Below are positions 17,832 to 26,165 of a DNA stretch of 64,000 bases, in pieces (the stretch's first letter is position 1; each line of letters starts with the position of its first letter). Source of the stretch: Caballeronia pedi (GTDB lineage: Bacteria > Pseudomonadota > Gammaproteobacteria > Burkholderiales > Burkholderiaceae). Made by a program: the position numbers and the translations under genes. The notes beneath the pieces were generated by a model. It had not been told where the DNA came from and made no database searches. It saw only the letters and a list, made by a program, of their open reading frames with translations. Location: assembly GCF_001544915.2 (NCBI RefSeq), contig NZ_FCOE02000019.1:62001-126000 (forward strand), in the 5' to 3' direction.

Positions 17832-17856
17832 GGTGTGAGGGTGTCAGGACGAGGGA

Positions 17857-19257
17857 TCAGCGAGATGGAAGGCGATCGGCGCGCGCGGCGTCAGCGCCCC
17901 TTTTTTTGAGATAGTAGCCGATTCCGAGCACGGCCAGCCAAACCGGAATCAGATACACCGAGAGGCGCAGGTCGGGCGTCTCGAACATCACCCACACGAT
18001 GCCCGCCAGAAACGCCAGCACGACGTAATTCGTGAACGGATAGCCGACGCTCGGAAACGACGTCGTTGCGCCGCTCGCGCGTTTGCGCCGCCGGAACATG
18101 ACGTGAATGATGCTGATCATCGCCCAGTTGATGACGAGCGCCGATACCGCGAGGCCCATCAGCAGGCCGAACGCGCGCCCCGGAATCAGATAGTTGATGA
18201 CCACGCACGCCGCCGTGACGAACGCCGACACCGCGAGCGCCGTCAGCGGAATGCCGCGTCGGCTCACGTTGAGCAGCGCGCGCGGCGCGTTGCCCTGTTG
18301 CGCGAGGCCGTACAGCATGCGGCTGTTCGCGTACACGCCGCTGTTGTACACGGACAGCGCGGCCGTCAGCACGATCACGTTGAGCACGTTCGCCACGAGC
18401 GTGCTGTTCATCTCGCGGAAGATCAGCACGAACGGACTGCCGCCGGTCGCGACCTTGTCCCACGGATACAGCGCGAGCAGCACGCCGAGCGCGCCGACAT
18501 AGAAAATCAGGATGCGATAGATGACCTGATTGGTCGCGCGCGGAATGCTCTTCGACGGATCTTCCGCTTCCGCCGCCGTGATGCCCACGAGTTCGAGCCC
18601 GCCGAACGAGAACATGATCACGGCCATCGACATCACGAGCCCGTTCACACCGTGCGGAAAGAAGCCGCCGAGCTGCCACAGGTTCGCAACGCTCGCCTCC
18701 GGCCCCGCCTTTCCCGACGCGAGCAGATAGCCGCCGAACAGGATCATCCCGACGATCGCCGCGACTTTCACGATTGCGAACCAGAACTCCGTTTCGCCGT
18801 AGGACTTCACGCTCGTCAGGTTGATCGCATTGACGATCACGAAGCACGCGAGCGCCGATATCCACGTCGGCAGGCCCGGCCACCAGTACTGCATGTAGAT
18901 GCCGATGGCCGACAGCTCCGCCATGCTGACGAGGATGTAGATCGCCCAGTAATTCCAGCCGGAGATGAATCCGGCGGCGTGGCCCCAGTATTTGTCGGCG
19001 AAGTGGCTGAACGAGCCCGCGACCGGCTCGTCGACGATCATCTCGCCGAGCTGCCGCATGATGAAGAACGCCATCAGCCCGGCGAGCGCGTAGCCGAGCA
19101 GCACGGACGGCCCGGCGAGCTTGATGGTCTGCGCGACGCCGAGGAACAGCCCCGTGCCGATCGCGCCGCCGAGCGCGATCAGCTGGATATGGCGGCTCTT
19201 GAGTCCGCGCCTGAGTGTTTCGTTTTGAGGTGCTTCGTTGGTGGTGCCGGAAATCAT
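17857..19257 (-). CDS. aroP: Aromatic amino acid permease (APC superfamily, AroP type)
   Basis: 466 residues from ATG 19257 (MISGTTNEAPQNETLRRGLK). The match to the E. coli AroP pattern is close throughout: KSRHIQLIALGGAIGTGLFLG, MRQLGEMIVDEPVAGSFSHF, SGWNYWAIYILV, MFSFGGLELVGITAAEAEDP, ATNQVIYRILIFYVGALGVLL and YGLAQQGNAP, with 12 spans. It imports Phe, Tyr and Trp with protons. tyrB follows by 25 bp. The C-terminus contains a run of seven A on the coding strand (codons for LKKR), a slippage-prone site. Confidence 0.92.
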   Translation of the reverse strand: MISGTTNEAPQNETLRRGLKSRHIQLIALGGAIGTGLFLGVAQTIKLAGPSVLLGYALAGLMAFFIMRQLGEMIVDEPVAGSFSHFADKYWGHAAGFISGWNYWAIYILVSMAELSAIGIYMQYWWPGLPTWISALACFVIVNAINLTSVKSYGETEFWFAIVKVAAIVGMILFGGYLLASGKAGPEASVANLWQLGGFFPHGVNGLVMSMAVIMFSFGGLELVGITAAEAEDPSKSIPRATNQVIYRILIFYVGALGVLLALYPWDKVATGGSPFVLIFREMNSTLVANVLNVIVLTAALSVYNSGVYANSRMLYGLAQQGNAPRALLNVSRRGIPLTALAVSAFVTAACVVINYLIPGRAFGLLMGLAVSALVINWAMISIIHVMFRRRKRASGATTSFPSVGYPFTNYVVLAFLAGIVWVMFETPDLRLSVYLIPVWLAVLGIGYYLKKRGADAARADRLPSR

Positions 19258-19599
19258 GTCGATGCCTGTGAAACGCAAAATTTACCGCTCTGATATGACC
19301 GCATGATCGCCTATGTCGTTTCGCCCACATTTCCGCTCTTGTTTCGGGCGGAAACTGTTGTTTTTTGGTGCGGACGGACCCATAGGACGATGAAAAAAGA
19401 GCCGATTATTCGAGGACGGCGCAGCGATTTTACCGCCCGGCGATCCGCGAAGCCTTGTTGGGCGGACCATTCGCGGCCTGATCTCCGAACTTTAGATCCG
19501 CACAGCAAACGATTTGAGGCCGAAATCAGGTGTTGTTCGGAGGATTGCCCACGGCGTGGTGGCGGGAGAATCCCATCATCCACTCACGACGGGGTCGCC
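19258..19599. other. Non-coding gap upstream of aroP
   Basis: 342 bp between the divergent aroP and the 86-aa gene. I see no gene. TTTCCGC (19330-19336) and GCGGAAA (19348-19354) form a 7-bp dyad about 75 bp upstream of the aroP start and could be a regulator site. No TyrR-box was identified with confidence. Confidence 0.5.
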
Positions 19600-19860
19600 A
19601 TGTATCAGACGATGGAAGGAAACGCCAGGCCGCATCGAACGGCGCAGGGTTTCGAAGGATCGCAGGTTGGCACGACGGCTACGCAGGCCGAGTTGCTGCG
19701 CACGCTGCAATCGGTGTCGGACGACATCATGCGACTCGCCGGCAAGCTGCACGCCGGACGCGACGCCACGGACGAAGACGCCGTGACGATCACCGAGCAG
19801 CAGGAACTTGCGCAACATCTGATCGGCCAGTTGCTGACGATGCCCGCGTCGCAGGCGTAA
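19600..19860 (+). CDS. Hypothetical helical protein (86 aa)
   Basis: Not recognised. Start at ATG 19600 (MYQTMEGNARPHRTAQGFEG). The middle is a helix rich in Leu/Ser (TQAELLRTLQSVSDDIMRLAGKLH) and the end another (EQQELAQHLIGQLLTMP). No membrane span or signal peptide. It is followed after 64 bp by a small membrane ORF on the same strand. The longer in-frame ORF from 19303 is without a ribosome site and reads through the aroP promoter region, so it was not used. Confidence 0.55.
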   Translation: MYQTMEGNARPHRTAQGFEGSQVGTTATQAELLRTLQSVSDDIMRLAGKLHAGRDATDEDAVTITEQQELAQHLIGQLLTMPASQA

Positions 19861-19924
19861 AGGAAAGACAGGGACCAAGCGCGGAAGCGGCCGCAAGCCG
19901 CCCGCGTACATCGGGGAAGGACAC

Positions 19925-20086
19925 ATGAACTACTTGACCATCATCGCGGCTGTATGGGGAATTTGCGCGATCTGCGCGGTGCTGTTCATCCGCGGCGCGG
20001 CGCAGCGCAATCAGGAACCGCTGCGCGTGCAAAGCGAGCGCGAGCCGAATGCGAACCGCTCGGGCGACTACGGCCGCCCGGTCTGA
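19925..20086 (+). CDS. Small single-span membrane protein (53 aa)
   Basis: ATG 19925 is preceded by GGGGAAGGA at a good distance. The peptide is MNYLTIIAAVWGICAICAVL plus a short tail FIRGAAQRNQEP and a polar end GDYGRPV: one hydrophobic helix (residues 4-22) and a cytosolic tail. Not recognised; typical of the small inner-membrane proteins of this group. It is probably co-transcribed with the 86-aa gene. Confidence 0.62.
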   Translation: MNYLTIIAAVWGICAICAVLFIRGAAQRNQEPLRVQSEREPNANRSGDYGRPV

Positions 20087-20096
20087 CCCGATGAAC

Positions 20097-20122
20097 CTGG
20101 CGAGGTGCGCGCGCCTCGCCAG
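20097..20122. terminator. Hairpin between convergent genes (candidate bidirectional terminator)
   Basis: CTGGCGAGG at 20097-20105 pairs perfectly with CCTCGCCAG at 20114-20122 across an 8-nt GC loop. It lies between the stops of the 53-aa gene and aroQ. There is no T-run on either side, so termination may need Rho. Confidence 0.5.
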
Positions 20123-20134
20123 CGCGTCGGGGTA

Positions 20135-20581
20135 TTACTTGCCCGCGCCGATCGCGGCGACCGCCGCGCGCAAGCCTAGCAGATAGCTGCCCACACCGAA
20201 GCCGGAAATCTGTCCCTTCGCGATTTCCGCGAACACCGACTTGTGGCGGAACTCCTCCCGCGCGTGCACGTGCGACATGTGCACTTCGATGACCGGCGCC
20301 GTCAGAATGGCGAGCGCATCGCGGATCGCGTAGCTGTAATGTGTCCACGCGCCCGCGTTGATGATGATCGCATCGACCTTTTCCTCGAACGCCCGATGAA
20401 TGCGCGAGCACATCTCGCCTTCGATGTTCGTCTGATAGCACTCCACGTCCACGCCCAGCTCCTTGCCCAGCGCGGCCATTTGCTCGTCGATCTGCGCGAG
20501 CGTCGCCGTGCCGTACTGCTTCGGGTCGCGCTTGCCGAACATGTTGAGGTTGACGCCATGCAGCGTCAGGATCTTTGCCAT
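20135..20581 (-). CDS. aroQ: Type II 3-dehydroquinate dehydratase
   Basis: 148 residues, AAGGAAATC before ATG 20581. Type II signatures are all present: LHGVNLNMFGKRDPKQYG (catalytic Tyr in the lid), NAGAWTHYSYAIRDAL (Asn and His) and EVHMSHVHAREEFRHKS (second His and Arg). The usual NPGAYTH is NAGAWTH and the usual HLSNVHARE is HMSHVHARE, so this is a diverged paralogue. With a Gfo/Idh oxidoreductase and an MHS transporter upstream, it probably serves quinate/shikimate catabolism (dehydroquinate to dehydroshikimate) rather than the shikimate pathway proper. Confidence 0.92.
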   Translation of the reverse strand: MAKILTLHGVNLNMFGKRDPKQYGTATLAQIDEQMAALGKELGVDVECYQTNIEGEMCSRIHRAFEEKVDAIIINAGAWTHYSYAIRDALAILTAPVIEVHMSHVHAREEFRHKSVFAEIAKGQISGFGVGSYLLGLRAAVAAIGAGK

Positions 20582-20617
20582 GTGATTTCCTTGAACGGAA
20601 TGGGGAATTGAAAAGAC

Positions 20618-21688
20618 TCAGGCGGTCTCGACGATCTTGCCGCTCGTCGCCGCGAGAACGATAGCCTCGGTGATCCGCAGATTCTGCAGCCCGTCGCGCG
20701 CGCTGACAATAGGTTCGGCTTCGCCGCGCGCCACGCGCCCGAAATGTTCCATCTGATGCGCGAGCGGATCGTCGCGCTGCATCGGCACGATGCTTTCCTC
20801 GAAAGGCTTCCACCACGAGCGGTCTTCTGCGCGTCCGTAGGACTTCAGACGCATCGTAGGCACCGAAAGCGAGCCGAAGGTGCCCGCGATCACGTAGCAG
20901 TCTTCGTCGGGATAGGTCGAATACGCCTTGTTCTCCTGCGAGGTCTGTTCCCAACTGCGCGGGCACGCGGCGGTGTCCGACAGCATGAAGGTGCCGAGCG
21001 CGCCGCTCGCGAAGCGCAGGTTGATCGCGACCGTGTCCTCGACGGGAAAGCCGCGCGTTGCCTGCGATGCGAACGCCTGCACCGCGACGATATCGCCGCA
21101 CAGCATGCGCAGGTTGTGCACCTCGTGAATCATGTTGAGCAGGATCGGCCCGCCGCCCGGCTCGCGCCGCCACTGCGCGCTGGCGTAATACTCGTCGGGC
21201 TTGAAGAACACCGCGCTGCCCATCACCGCGACGAGCTTGCCGAGCCGCCCTTCGTCGATCACCTGCTTCGCGCGCGCCATGATCGGGCTGTGCGCGCGAT
21301 GATGTCCGATCAGCACCTTCACGCCCGAACGCTCTACTTCATCGACGAGCGCCTGTGCCTCGTCGACGGTCGGCGCAATCGGCTTTTCCAGCAGCGTCGG
21401 CACGCCCGCGGCGACACAGACGCGCGCATGTTCGACGTGAAGCTGATTCGGCGTCGCGAGCACGATGCCATCGGGGCGGTCTTTGGCGAGCAGTTCATCG
21501 AGCGTGCGGTAGAGCGGCACGCCTGCCTTCGCCGCGATATCGACGGCGGCGGGCGCGGGATCGACGATCGCACAGAGCGTGCAGGTCGCGCTCGACTGCG
21601 CGACGCCCATGTGCGCCTGTCCGATATAGCCCGCGCCGGCCACCGCGATGCGCGTTTTTGCTGATGCGTTACCTGAGTCCGTATTCAC
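20618..21688 (-). CDS. Gfo/Idh/MocA-family oxidoreductase
   Basis: 356 residues from a GTG at 21688; a later ATG would cut the Rossmann motif. N-terminal NAD(P) fold: IAVAGAGYIGQAHMGVAQ, then VLATPNQLHVEHARVC and the EKPIA motif (VPTLLEKPIAPT), with the substrate-binding sheet from residue 130 (GGGPILLNMIHEVHNLRMLCG carries the conserved His). These enzymes oxidise polyols, sugars and inositols. Between aroQ (36 bp) and an MHS carrier (99 bp), a quinate/shikimate-type polyol dehydrogenase is the likeliest role, but that is inference from context. Confidence 0.88.
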   Translation of the reverse strand: MNTDSGNASAKTRIAVAGAGYIGQAHMGVAQSSATCTLCAIVDPAPAAVDIAAKAGVPLYRTLDELLAKDRPDGIVLATPNQLHVEHARVCVAAGVPTLLEKPIAPTVDEAQALVDEVERSGVKVLIGHHRAHSPIMARAKQVIDEGRLGKLVAVMGSAVFFKPDEYYASAQWRREPGGGPILLNMIHEVHNLRMLCGDIVAVQAFASQATRGFPVEDTVAINLRFASGALGTFMLSDTAACPRSWEQTSQENKAYSTYPDEDCYVIAGTFGSLSVPTMRLKSYGRAEDRSWWKPFEESIVPMQRDDPLAHQMEHFGRVARGEAEPIVSARDGLQNLRITEAIVLAATSGKIVETA

Positions 21689-21787
21689 TTGAATCTACCG
21701 AGGTTGATAAGAAGAGCGCGCGCGAGGGCACGCGGACGGCGCGGTCCACGCGCCGCCGTGAGGAAAGCAATCGAGAGGGAAAGAGCC

Positions 21788-23206
21788 TTACGAAACGCGC
21801 GCGTTCGCCACCGATTCCGCGCGCAGCCGGTCGTATTCCGATTTCTCGACCGGCCGTGCATCCTGCTCGCCGAGCTGATTGAGCGGAATGCGATACGTCT
21901 CCCGCGCGCTCCACGCCGCGATGGCCGCAATGATCGTCACGGCGAGCGTGATCGAGCCGATCATCACCGGAATGTTGGTCGATCCCGGCGGCGCGACGGT
22001 CGCGAAGAGCGCGGGCAGGAGCGCCGTGATCGTCGTGCCGACGTTCTGCGAGATCGCCATCGCGGAGACGCGCGTACGGGTCGGGAAGAGTTCGGGATAG
22101 AAGCTCGGGAAAATCGCGTTGTAGCCCTGATAGACGATGCCCCACATCAGCAGCGACGCGACGATCGCGAGGCCGACGCTGTGAATGCTGATCGCGTAGA
22201 GATACAGATACGACATAAGGCCCGAGGCGATCGCGCCGAAGATGATCGGCGGCTTGCGTCCGATCTTGTCCGAGAGATTGCCGACGATCGGAATCACGAT
22301 CACGGCGAGAATATTGCCGACGACCGGAATCCACAGATACACGCTCTTGTGAAAGCCGACGCCGTAGGCCGCCTGCACCGCGTAGGCCGCGCCGAAGATG
22401 GTCGCCACCACGGGAATCACGTTCATCAGCGCCATGCAGACGACGCGGATCATGTCGCCGAGGTTGTACTTGAAGGCCTCGACGATCGGCGAGCGCGGCA
22501 CCGCGCCCTTTTCGCCTTCCTTCTCGAAGGCGGGCGTTTCGTGCACTTCACGCCGGATGATGTAGCCCGCGATCAGCACCACCGCCGAAAGCAGGAACGG
22601 GATGCGCCAGCCCCACGCATTGAACGCGTCCTCGGGCATGTAGTACGCGAGCGGCAGGAACACGGCGGCCGCGAGAATCTGCCCCGCCTGCACGCCCTGA
22701 AGCGTGAAGCTCGCGAAGAAGCCGCGCCGGCCGAATGGCGCGTGCTCCAGAATCATCGAACTCGCGCCGGAGATTTCGCCCGCGACGGCGAAGCCCTGGA
22801 CGAGGCGCAGGATCACCAGCAAGGTCGGCGCGAGCATGCCGACGCTGTGGTAGGTCGGCAGCAGACCGACTGCCATCGTCGAGGCGCCCATCAGGAACAT
22901 GCACAGCACGAGCACGGTCTTGCGGCCGTGCGTGTCGCCCCAGTGGCCGAGCACGAACGCGCCGATCGGCCGCGCGACGTAGCCGACGCCGTATGTCGCG
23001 AGCGACGCGACAATTGCCACTTTCGGATTGCCGGATGGAAAGAAAAGCTGTGGGAAGATCAGCGCCGCCGCTTGCGCGTAGATGAAGAAGTCGTAGTACT
23101 CGAGCGCGGAGCCTATCCAGCCGCTCGCGGTGGCCTTCTTCGTCTGCTTGTGGTGCTCGGCGTGCGACTCGCGTGATGCACCGGATGAGGCAGGCTTCGT
23201 GTCCAT
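21788..23206 (-). CDS. MFS transporter, metabolite:H+ symporter (ShiA/KgtP-like)
   Basis: 472 residues, with AAAGGAGACG before ATG 23206. It shows the MHS subfamily signatures: SALEYYDFFIYAQAAALIFP, ARPIGAFVLGHWGDTHGRK, LRLVQGFAVAGEISGASSMILEHAP, NAWGWRIPFLLSAVV, and the second-half LSDKIGRKP. Twelve spans. MHS proteins import organic acids such as shikimate, 2-oxoglutarate, proline or citrate with protons. It is first gene of the operon with the Gfo/Idh oxidoreductase and aroQ, so shikimate or quinate is the natural candidate. Confidence 0.9.
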   Translation of the reverse strand: MDTKPASSGASRESHAEHHKQTKKATASGWIGSALEYYDFFIYAQAAALIFPQLFFPSGNPKVAIVASLATYGVGYVARPIGAFVLGHWGDTHGRKTVLVLCMFLMGASTMAVGLLPTYHSVGMLAPTLLVILRLVQGFAVAGEISGASSMILEHAPFGRRGFFASFTLQGVQAGQILAAAVFLPLAYYMPEDAFNAWGWRIPFLLSAVVLIAGYIIRREVHETPAFEKEGEKGAVPRSPIVEAFKYNLGDMIRVVCMALMNVIPVVATIFGAAYAVQAAYGVGFHKSVYLWIPVVGNILAVIVIPIVGNLSDKIGRKPPIIFGAIASGLMSYLYLYAISIHSVGLAIVASLLMWGIVYQGYNAIFPSFYPELFPTRTRVSAMAISQNVGTTITALLPALFATVAPPGSTNIPVMIGSITLAVTIIAAIAAWSARETYRIPLNQLGEQDARPVEKSEYDRLRAESVANARVS

Positions 23207-23351
23207 GACGTCTCCTTTTATGGGCTCGCCCGACGGTTTCTGCTGCCATCGTCGCGACGATGCTTCTATACCGATATCACAGTTGCCTTCTTTTCTCGAC
23301 GGACGATGCCCGTTGTACGCGCAACGGACATCCAGCCATCATCGCCCCTGT

Positions 23352-23367
23352 ATCGAAAGCTTTCGAT
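23352..23367. promoter_or_regulatory. 16-bp perfect palindrome, LacI/GntR-like operator candidate
   Basis: ATCGAAAGCTTTCGAT is perfectly self-complementary and lies 146 bp upstream of the MHS transporter start. The GAAAGCTTTC core is of the kind bound by LacI-family repressors. No LacI gene is in the window, so the regulator would act in trans. Confidence 0.5.
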
Positions 23368-23473
23368 GAGGCAAAACCCGCGCGCCCCCGATCGATGAAA
23401 GGATTGAGCGATAAATTACTATGCCGACTGGAAAACATAATCCAGCGCAAAGGAAAGTCAGAATGCGCTCCGG

Positions 23474-23498
23474 GAGAATAATCACCGCCGTTATTCTC
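23474..23498. promoter_or_regulatory. 8-bp-arm inverted repeat before the diguanylate cyclase
   Basis: GAGAATAA and TTATTCTC flank a 9-nt spacer. AT-rich arms in a GC-rich genome, 106 bp upstream of the chosen cyclase start, suggest a dimeric regulator site. There is no T-run, which argues against a terminator. Confidence 0.4.
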
Positions 23499-23603
23499 TA
23501 GCCATGCCTAAAGCTTGTGCAGACGAAGCCGTAAACACGAGTACCGGCGGTGACCGCATCGCCGCCGCCCTCATTTCGCCTTCTCGTTGGCCCGGTCTTC
23601 CGT

Positions 23604-25178
23604 ATGTCAGGCAACCCGTCCTTGATCGATTCGATTCTGGCCACGCCGGCGACAGAGGACGGGCGCATCACGGCCGCCATTCGCGCGTCGCTGCTGTCGA
23701 CGCTCGTCGAGGACGTCCGCCCGCTCCTCTTGTCCGGCATCTCCGGCGCGTTCGTCGCGATGATCGCGCTCGGCCGCCTGCAGGCCGTCTGGACGATTCT
23801 CTGGGTCGCCGCCGATGCGCTGTTGCTCGCCGCGCGCCTGTTCATCGTGTGCCGTTATCGCGCGCTGAGCCGCCCGAGCGCGCCGCATCCCGGCCCGTGG
23901 GCCGCGCGTTACGCGCCGTTCGCGCTCGTGACGTGTCTCGTGACCGGCCTCGGCACGATGGCCTGCGTCATCTCCGGCGATGCCGTGCTGACCTCGCTCG
24001 CGATCATGGTGACGGCGGGTTTGCTCGGCGGCATCGCGTCGCGCAACGCGGGCACGCCGCATCTGGCGATCGCGCAGGTGTGTCTCGGCGCGCTGCCGAT
24101 CGGCGTCGGCGGGCTGTTCGGTCCGCCCGGTTACTGGATTCTCGTGCCGCCGCTCTTTCTCTATGCCGGCGCGATGGTCTCGGTCGTGCAGCGCCACTAT
24201 CGCGGACTCGTCGCGCTGATGACCGCCGAGCAGGGTCACGCCGAAATCGCCGCGCGCTTCGACGCGGCGCTCGCGCACATGCCGCACGGCCTTTGCACGG
24301 TGGACGCGGCGGGCAAGGTGGTGATCGCGAATCGCAAGGCGGCGGAGCTGTTCGGCGCGACCGTCGAAATGCTGCGGCTGAACGTGTCCTTGCCGGAATT
24401 CATCGGCTATGTGGGTCTCGCGAAATTCGGCGAGGCGCTGCGCGCGCAGTTCTCCGAGCGCTGCGCGCAGTGGCTCAAGGACGGCAACCTGCCGCTCGAT
24501 CTGCCGTTGCGCGATGGCCGGCATCTGGAACTGAGCCGCAACCCGGTGCCGGACGGCAGTTCGGTCATCATCATCGAGGACGTGACGGAGCGCCGTAGAG
24601 CCGAGGCGAAGATCCTGCACTGGGCGCATCACGATTCGCTGACCGGCCTGCCGAACCGGCGTTATCTCGGCGATCACGCCGAGCGTCTGATGGCGGGCGG
24701 CGCGGGCCGCGACAAAGTGATGGTGATGTACGTTGATCTCGACGGCTTCAAGCGCGTCAACGATACCTACGGCCACAACGCGGGCGACGAACTGCTGAAG
24801 CTCGTCGCCGACCGGCTGCGCAACGTGATGCGTCACGGCGAACTCGCCGCGCGCCTCGGCGGCGATGAATTCGCGATCGTCGCGACCTATATCGCGGATG
24901 CGTCGATCGCGGCATTCGCGCGCAAGATCATTCGCGAGTTGTCGGCGGTGTATGCGCTCGCGTCCGGGGAGACGTTGCGGGTGGGCGTGAGCATCGGCAT
25001 CGCGCTCGCGCGGCCGCACGAGCCGTTCGAAAGCGCGCTGAAACGCGCCGATGCCGCGCTGTACGAGGCGAAGTCCGAGGAACGCGGCGGGTTCCGGTTT
25101 TCGGCACGTGACGGCGACGCGGTGGCCAATGACGAGCAGGTCGTCGCCGCGCTGGGGGATCGAGGGCGGGCGTGGTAA
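23604..25178 (+). CDS. Membrane diguanylate cyclase with PAS domain (GGDEF)
   Basis: 524 residues from ATG 23604; GTG 23550 is a possible longer start and neither has a clear ribosome site. Residues ~25-195 contain five or six hydrophobic helices. A PAS domain follows (about 215-325: RFDAALAHMPHGLCTVDAAG and a VTERR end) and then a GGDEF domain (DSLTGLPNRRYL, DLDGFKRVNDTYGHNAGDELL, RLGGDEFAIV at ~419-423). The intact GGDEF motif predicts synthesis of cyclic di-GMP from two GTP. The inhibitory site five residues upstream reads RHGE instead of RxxD, so product inhibition may be weak or absent. No EAL domain. Confidence 0.92.
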   Translation: MSGNPSLIDSILATPATEDGRITAAIRASLLSTLVEDVRPLLLSGISGAFVAMIALGRLQAVWTILWVAADALLLAARLFIVCRYRALSRPSAPHPGPWAARYAPFALVTCLVTGLGTMACVISGDAVLTSLAIMVTAGLLGGIASRNAGTPHLAIAQVCLGALPIGVGGLFGPPGYWILVPPLFLYAGAMVSVVQRHYRGLVALMTAEQGHAEIAARFDAALAHMPHGLCTVDAAGKVVIANRKAAELFGATVEMLRLNVSLPEFIGYVGLAKFGEALRAQFSERCAQWLKDGNLPLDLPLRDGRHLELSRNPVPDGSSVIIIEDVTERRRAEAKILHWAHHDSLTGLPNRRYLGDHAERLMAGGAGRDKVMVMYVDLDGFKRVNDTYGHNAGDELLKLVADRLRNVMRHGELAARLGGDEFAIVATYIADASIAAFARKIIRELSAVYALASGETLRVGVSIGIALARPHEPFESALKRADAALYEAKSEERGGFRFSARDGDAVANDEQVVAALGDRGRAW

Positions 25179-25288
25179 AGGCGGCGACGCATCACACGTT
25201 GGTATGAGCGCGCCGAGTCGTTCGTAGAATGGTCAACGCACATGCGCATCCTTATCCTGATGTCATCGTCAGGCGAACGGAGCGCATC

Positions 25289-25477
25289 ATGAGCGATACA
25301 TCGACACGCAGGCTGTTATCGGGTTGCGCCGCCGTGCTGGCGTTCGGAACGTGGTACTCGGTGAACGCACCGCACGACTGGAGCGCGCTCGATCGCGCCG
25401 GTTACGACACGGAATTGCCGCTGGAACGCATCGCGCTCAACGAGGAAATGGCGTCCAGCACGACGCCGCAACGATAA
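25289..25477 (+). CDS. Small exported or anchored hypothetical protein (62 aa)
   Basis: ATG 25289 with CGGAG upstream. The N-terminus MSDTSTRRLLSGCAAVLAFG has a basic pair followed by a hydrophobic run ending near residue 22, compatible with a signal anchor; the rest (APHDWSALDRAGYDTELPLERI) is polar. Not recognised. It converges with the response-regulator gene, 7 bp between stops. Confidence 0.5.
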   Translation: MSDTSTRRLLSGCAAVLAFGTWYSVNAPHDWSALDRAGYDTELPLERIALNEEMASSTTPQR

Positions 25478-25484
25478 GCCTACG

Positions 25485-26165
25485 TCAGGGCCGCTGCGCG
25501 CGCGACGGCGTCGATGCGCCCTGCGGCATCTTCACACCCAAGGCTTCGGCTTTCAGCACGAGATCGGCGAGCGAGCGCGCCGCCATTTTCTTCATCGCCT
25601 GACCGCGATGAATCTTCACCGTGATTTCGCTCAGGCTCATTTCCGCCGCGATCTGCTTGTTCATCAGACCCGATACGACGAACGCCATCACTTCGCGCTC
25701 GCGCGGCGTCAGCGAATCGTACGAGCGCCGCAAGTCGGCCACCGAGCGGCTCGCCGCGCGCCGTTCCTGATCGGCCTCCAGCGCCTGCGCGACGGCATCG
25801 AGCATGTCCTGATCGCGGAACGGTTTGGCGAGAAAATCCCTCGCGCCGGCCTTCATCGCCTTCACCGTCATCGCGATATCGCCGTGCGCCGTCATGAAGA
25901 CGATCGGCAAGCCGAGCTGGCTCGCGGCCATCTGCTCCTGCACTGCCAGTCCGCTTTGGCCCTTCAGACGCACGTCGAGAATCAGGCAGCTCGGCACCTC
26001 GGGCATGTCGTAGGCGAGGAATTCATGCGCGGACGCGAACGTCATCACGTTCAGGCCGACCGAGCGCAGCAGCATGCGCAGCGCGTCGCGCATCGATTCG
26101 TCGTCGTCGACCACGTAGACCATCGCGCTGCTCGTCTTCGTGTCCGCGTCCTTGTCAATGCTCAT
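25485..26165 (-). CDS. FixJ/NarL-family response regulator
   Basis: 226 residues from ATG 26165, which overlaps the end of the sensor-kinase gene by 11 bp. Receiver domain: VYVVDDDESMRDAL (acidic pocket), SCLILDVRLKGQSGL (phospho-Asp in LDVRL), FMTAHGDIAMTVKAMKAGA (Thr) and DFLAKPF (Lys). A LuxR-type HTH follows at ~150-215: SLTPREREVMAFVVSGLMNKQ and AAEMSLSEITVKIHRGQAMKK. This is the FixJ layout, a transcription activator phosphorylated by the adjacent PAS kinase. Targets are unknown. Confidence 0.93.
   Translation of the reverse strand: MSIDKDADTKTSSAMVYVVDDDESMRDALRMLLRSVGLNVMTFASAHEFLAYDMPEVPSCLILDVRLKGQSGLAVQEQMAASQLGLPIVFMTAHGDIAMTVKAMKAGARDFLAKPFRDQDMLDAVAQALEADQERRAASRSVADLRRSYDSLTPREREVMAFVVSGLMNKQIAAEMSLSEITVKIHRGQAMKKMAARSLADLVLKAEALGVKMPQGASTPSRAQRP

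Larger units (their letters stand above)
23207..23603. other. Intergenic region with several dyads
   Basis: 397 bp between the divergent MHS-transporter operon and the diguanylate cyclase gene; no gene supported. It holds three perfect dyads: CCGTTG/CAACGG (23310-23327), ATCGAAAGCTTTCGAT (23352-23367) and GAGAATAA/TTATTCTC (23474-23498). The stretch 23395-23500 is notably AT-rich and probably contains the promoter of the cyclase gene. Confidence 0.6.

Noticed and set aside
17887..17897. Seven-A run near the aroP 3' end as a programmed frameshift site
   Set aside because: It is followed in frame by a normal C-terminus and the stop; the alternative frames give no meaningful extension.
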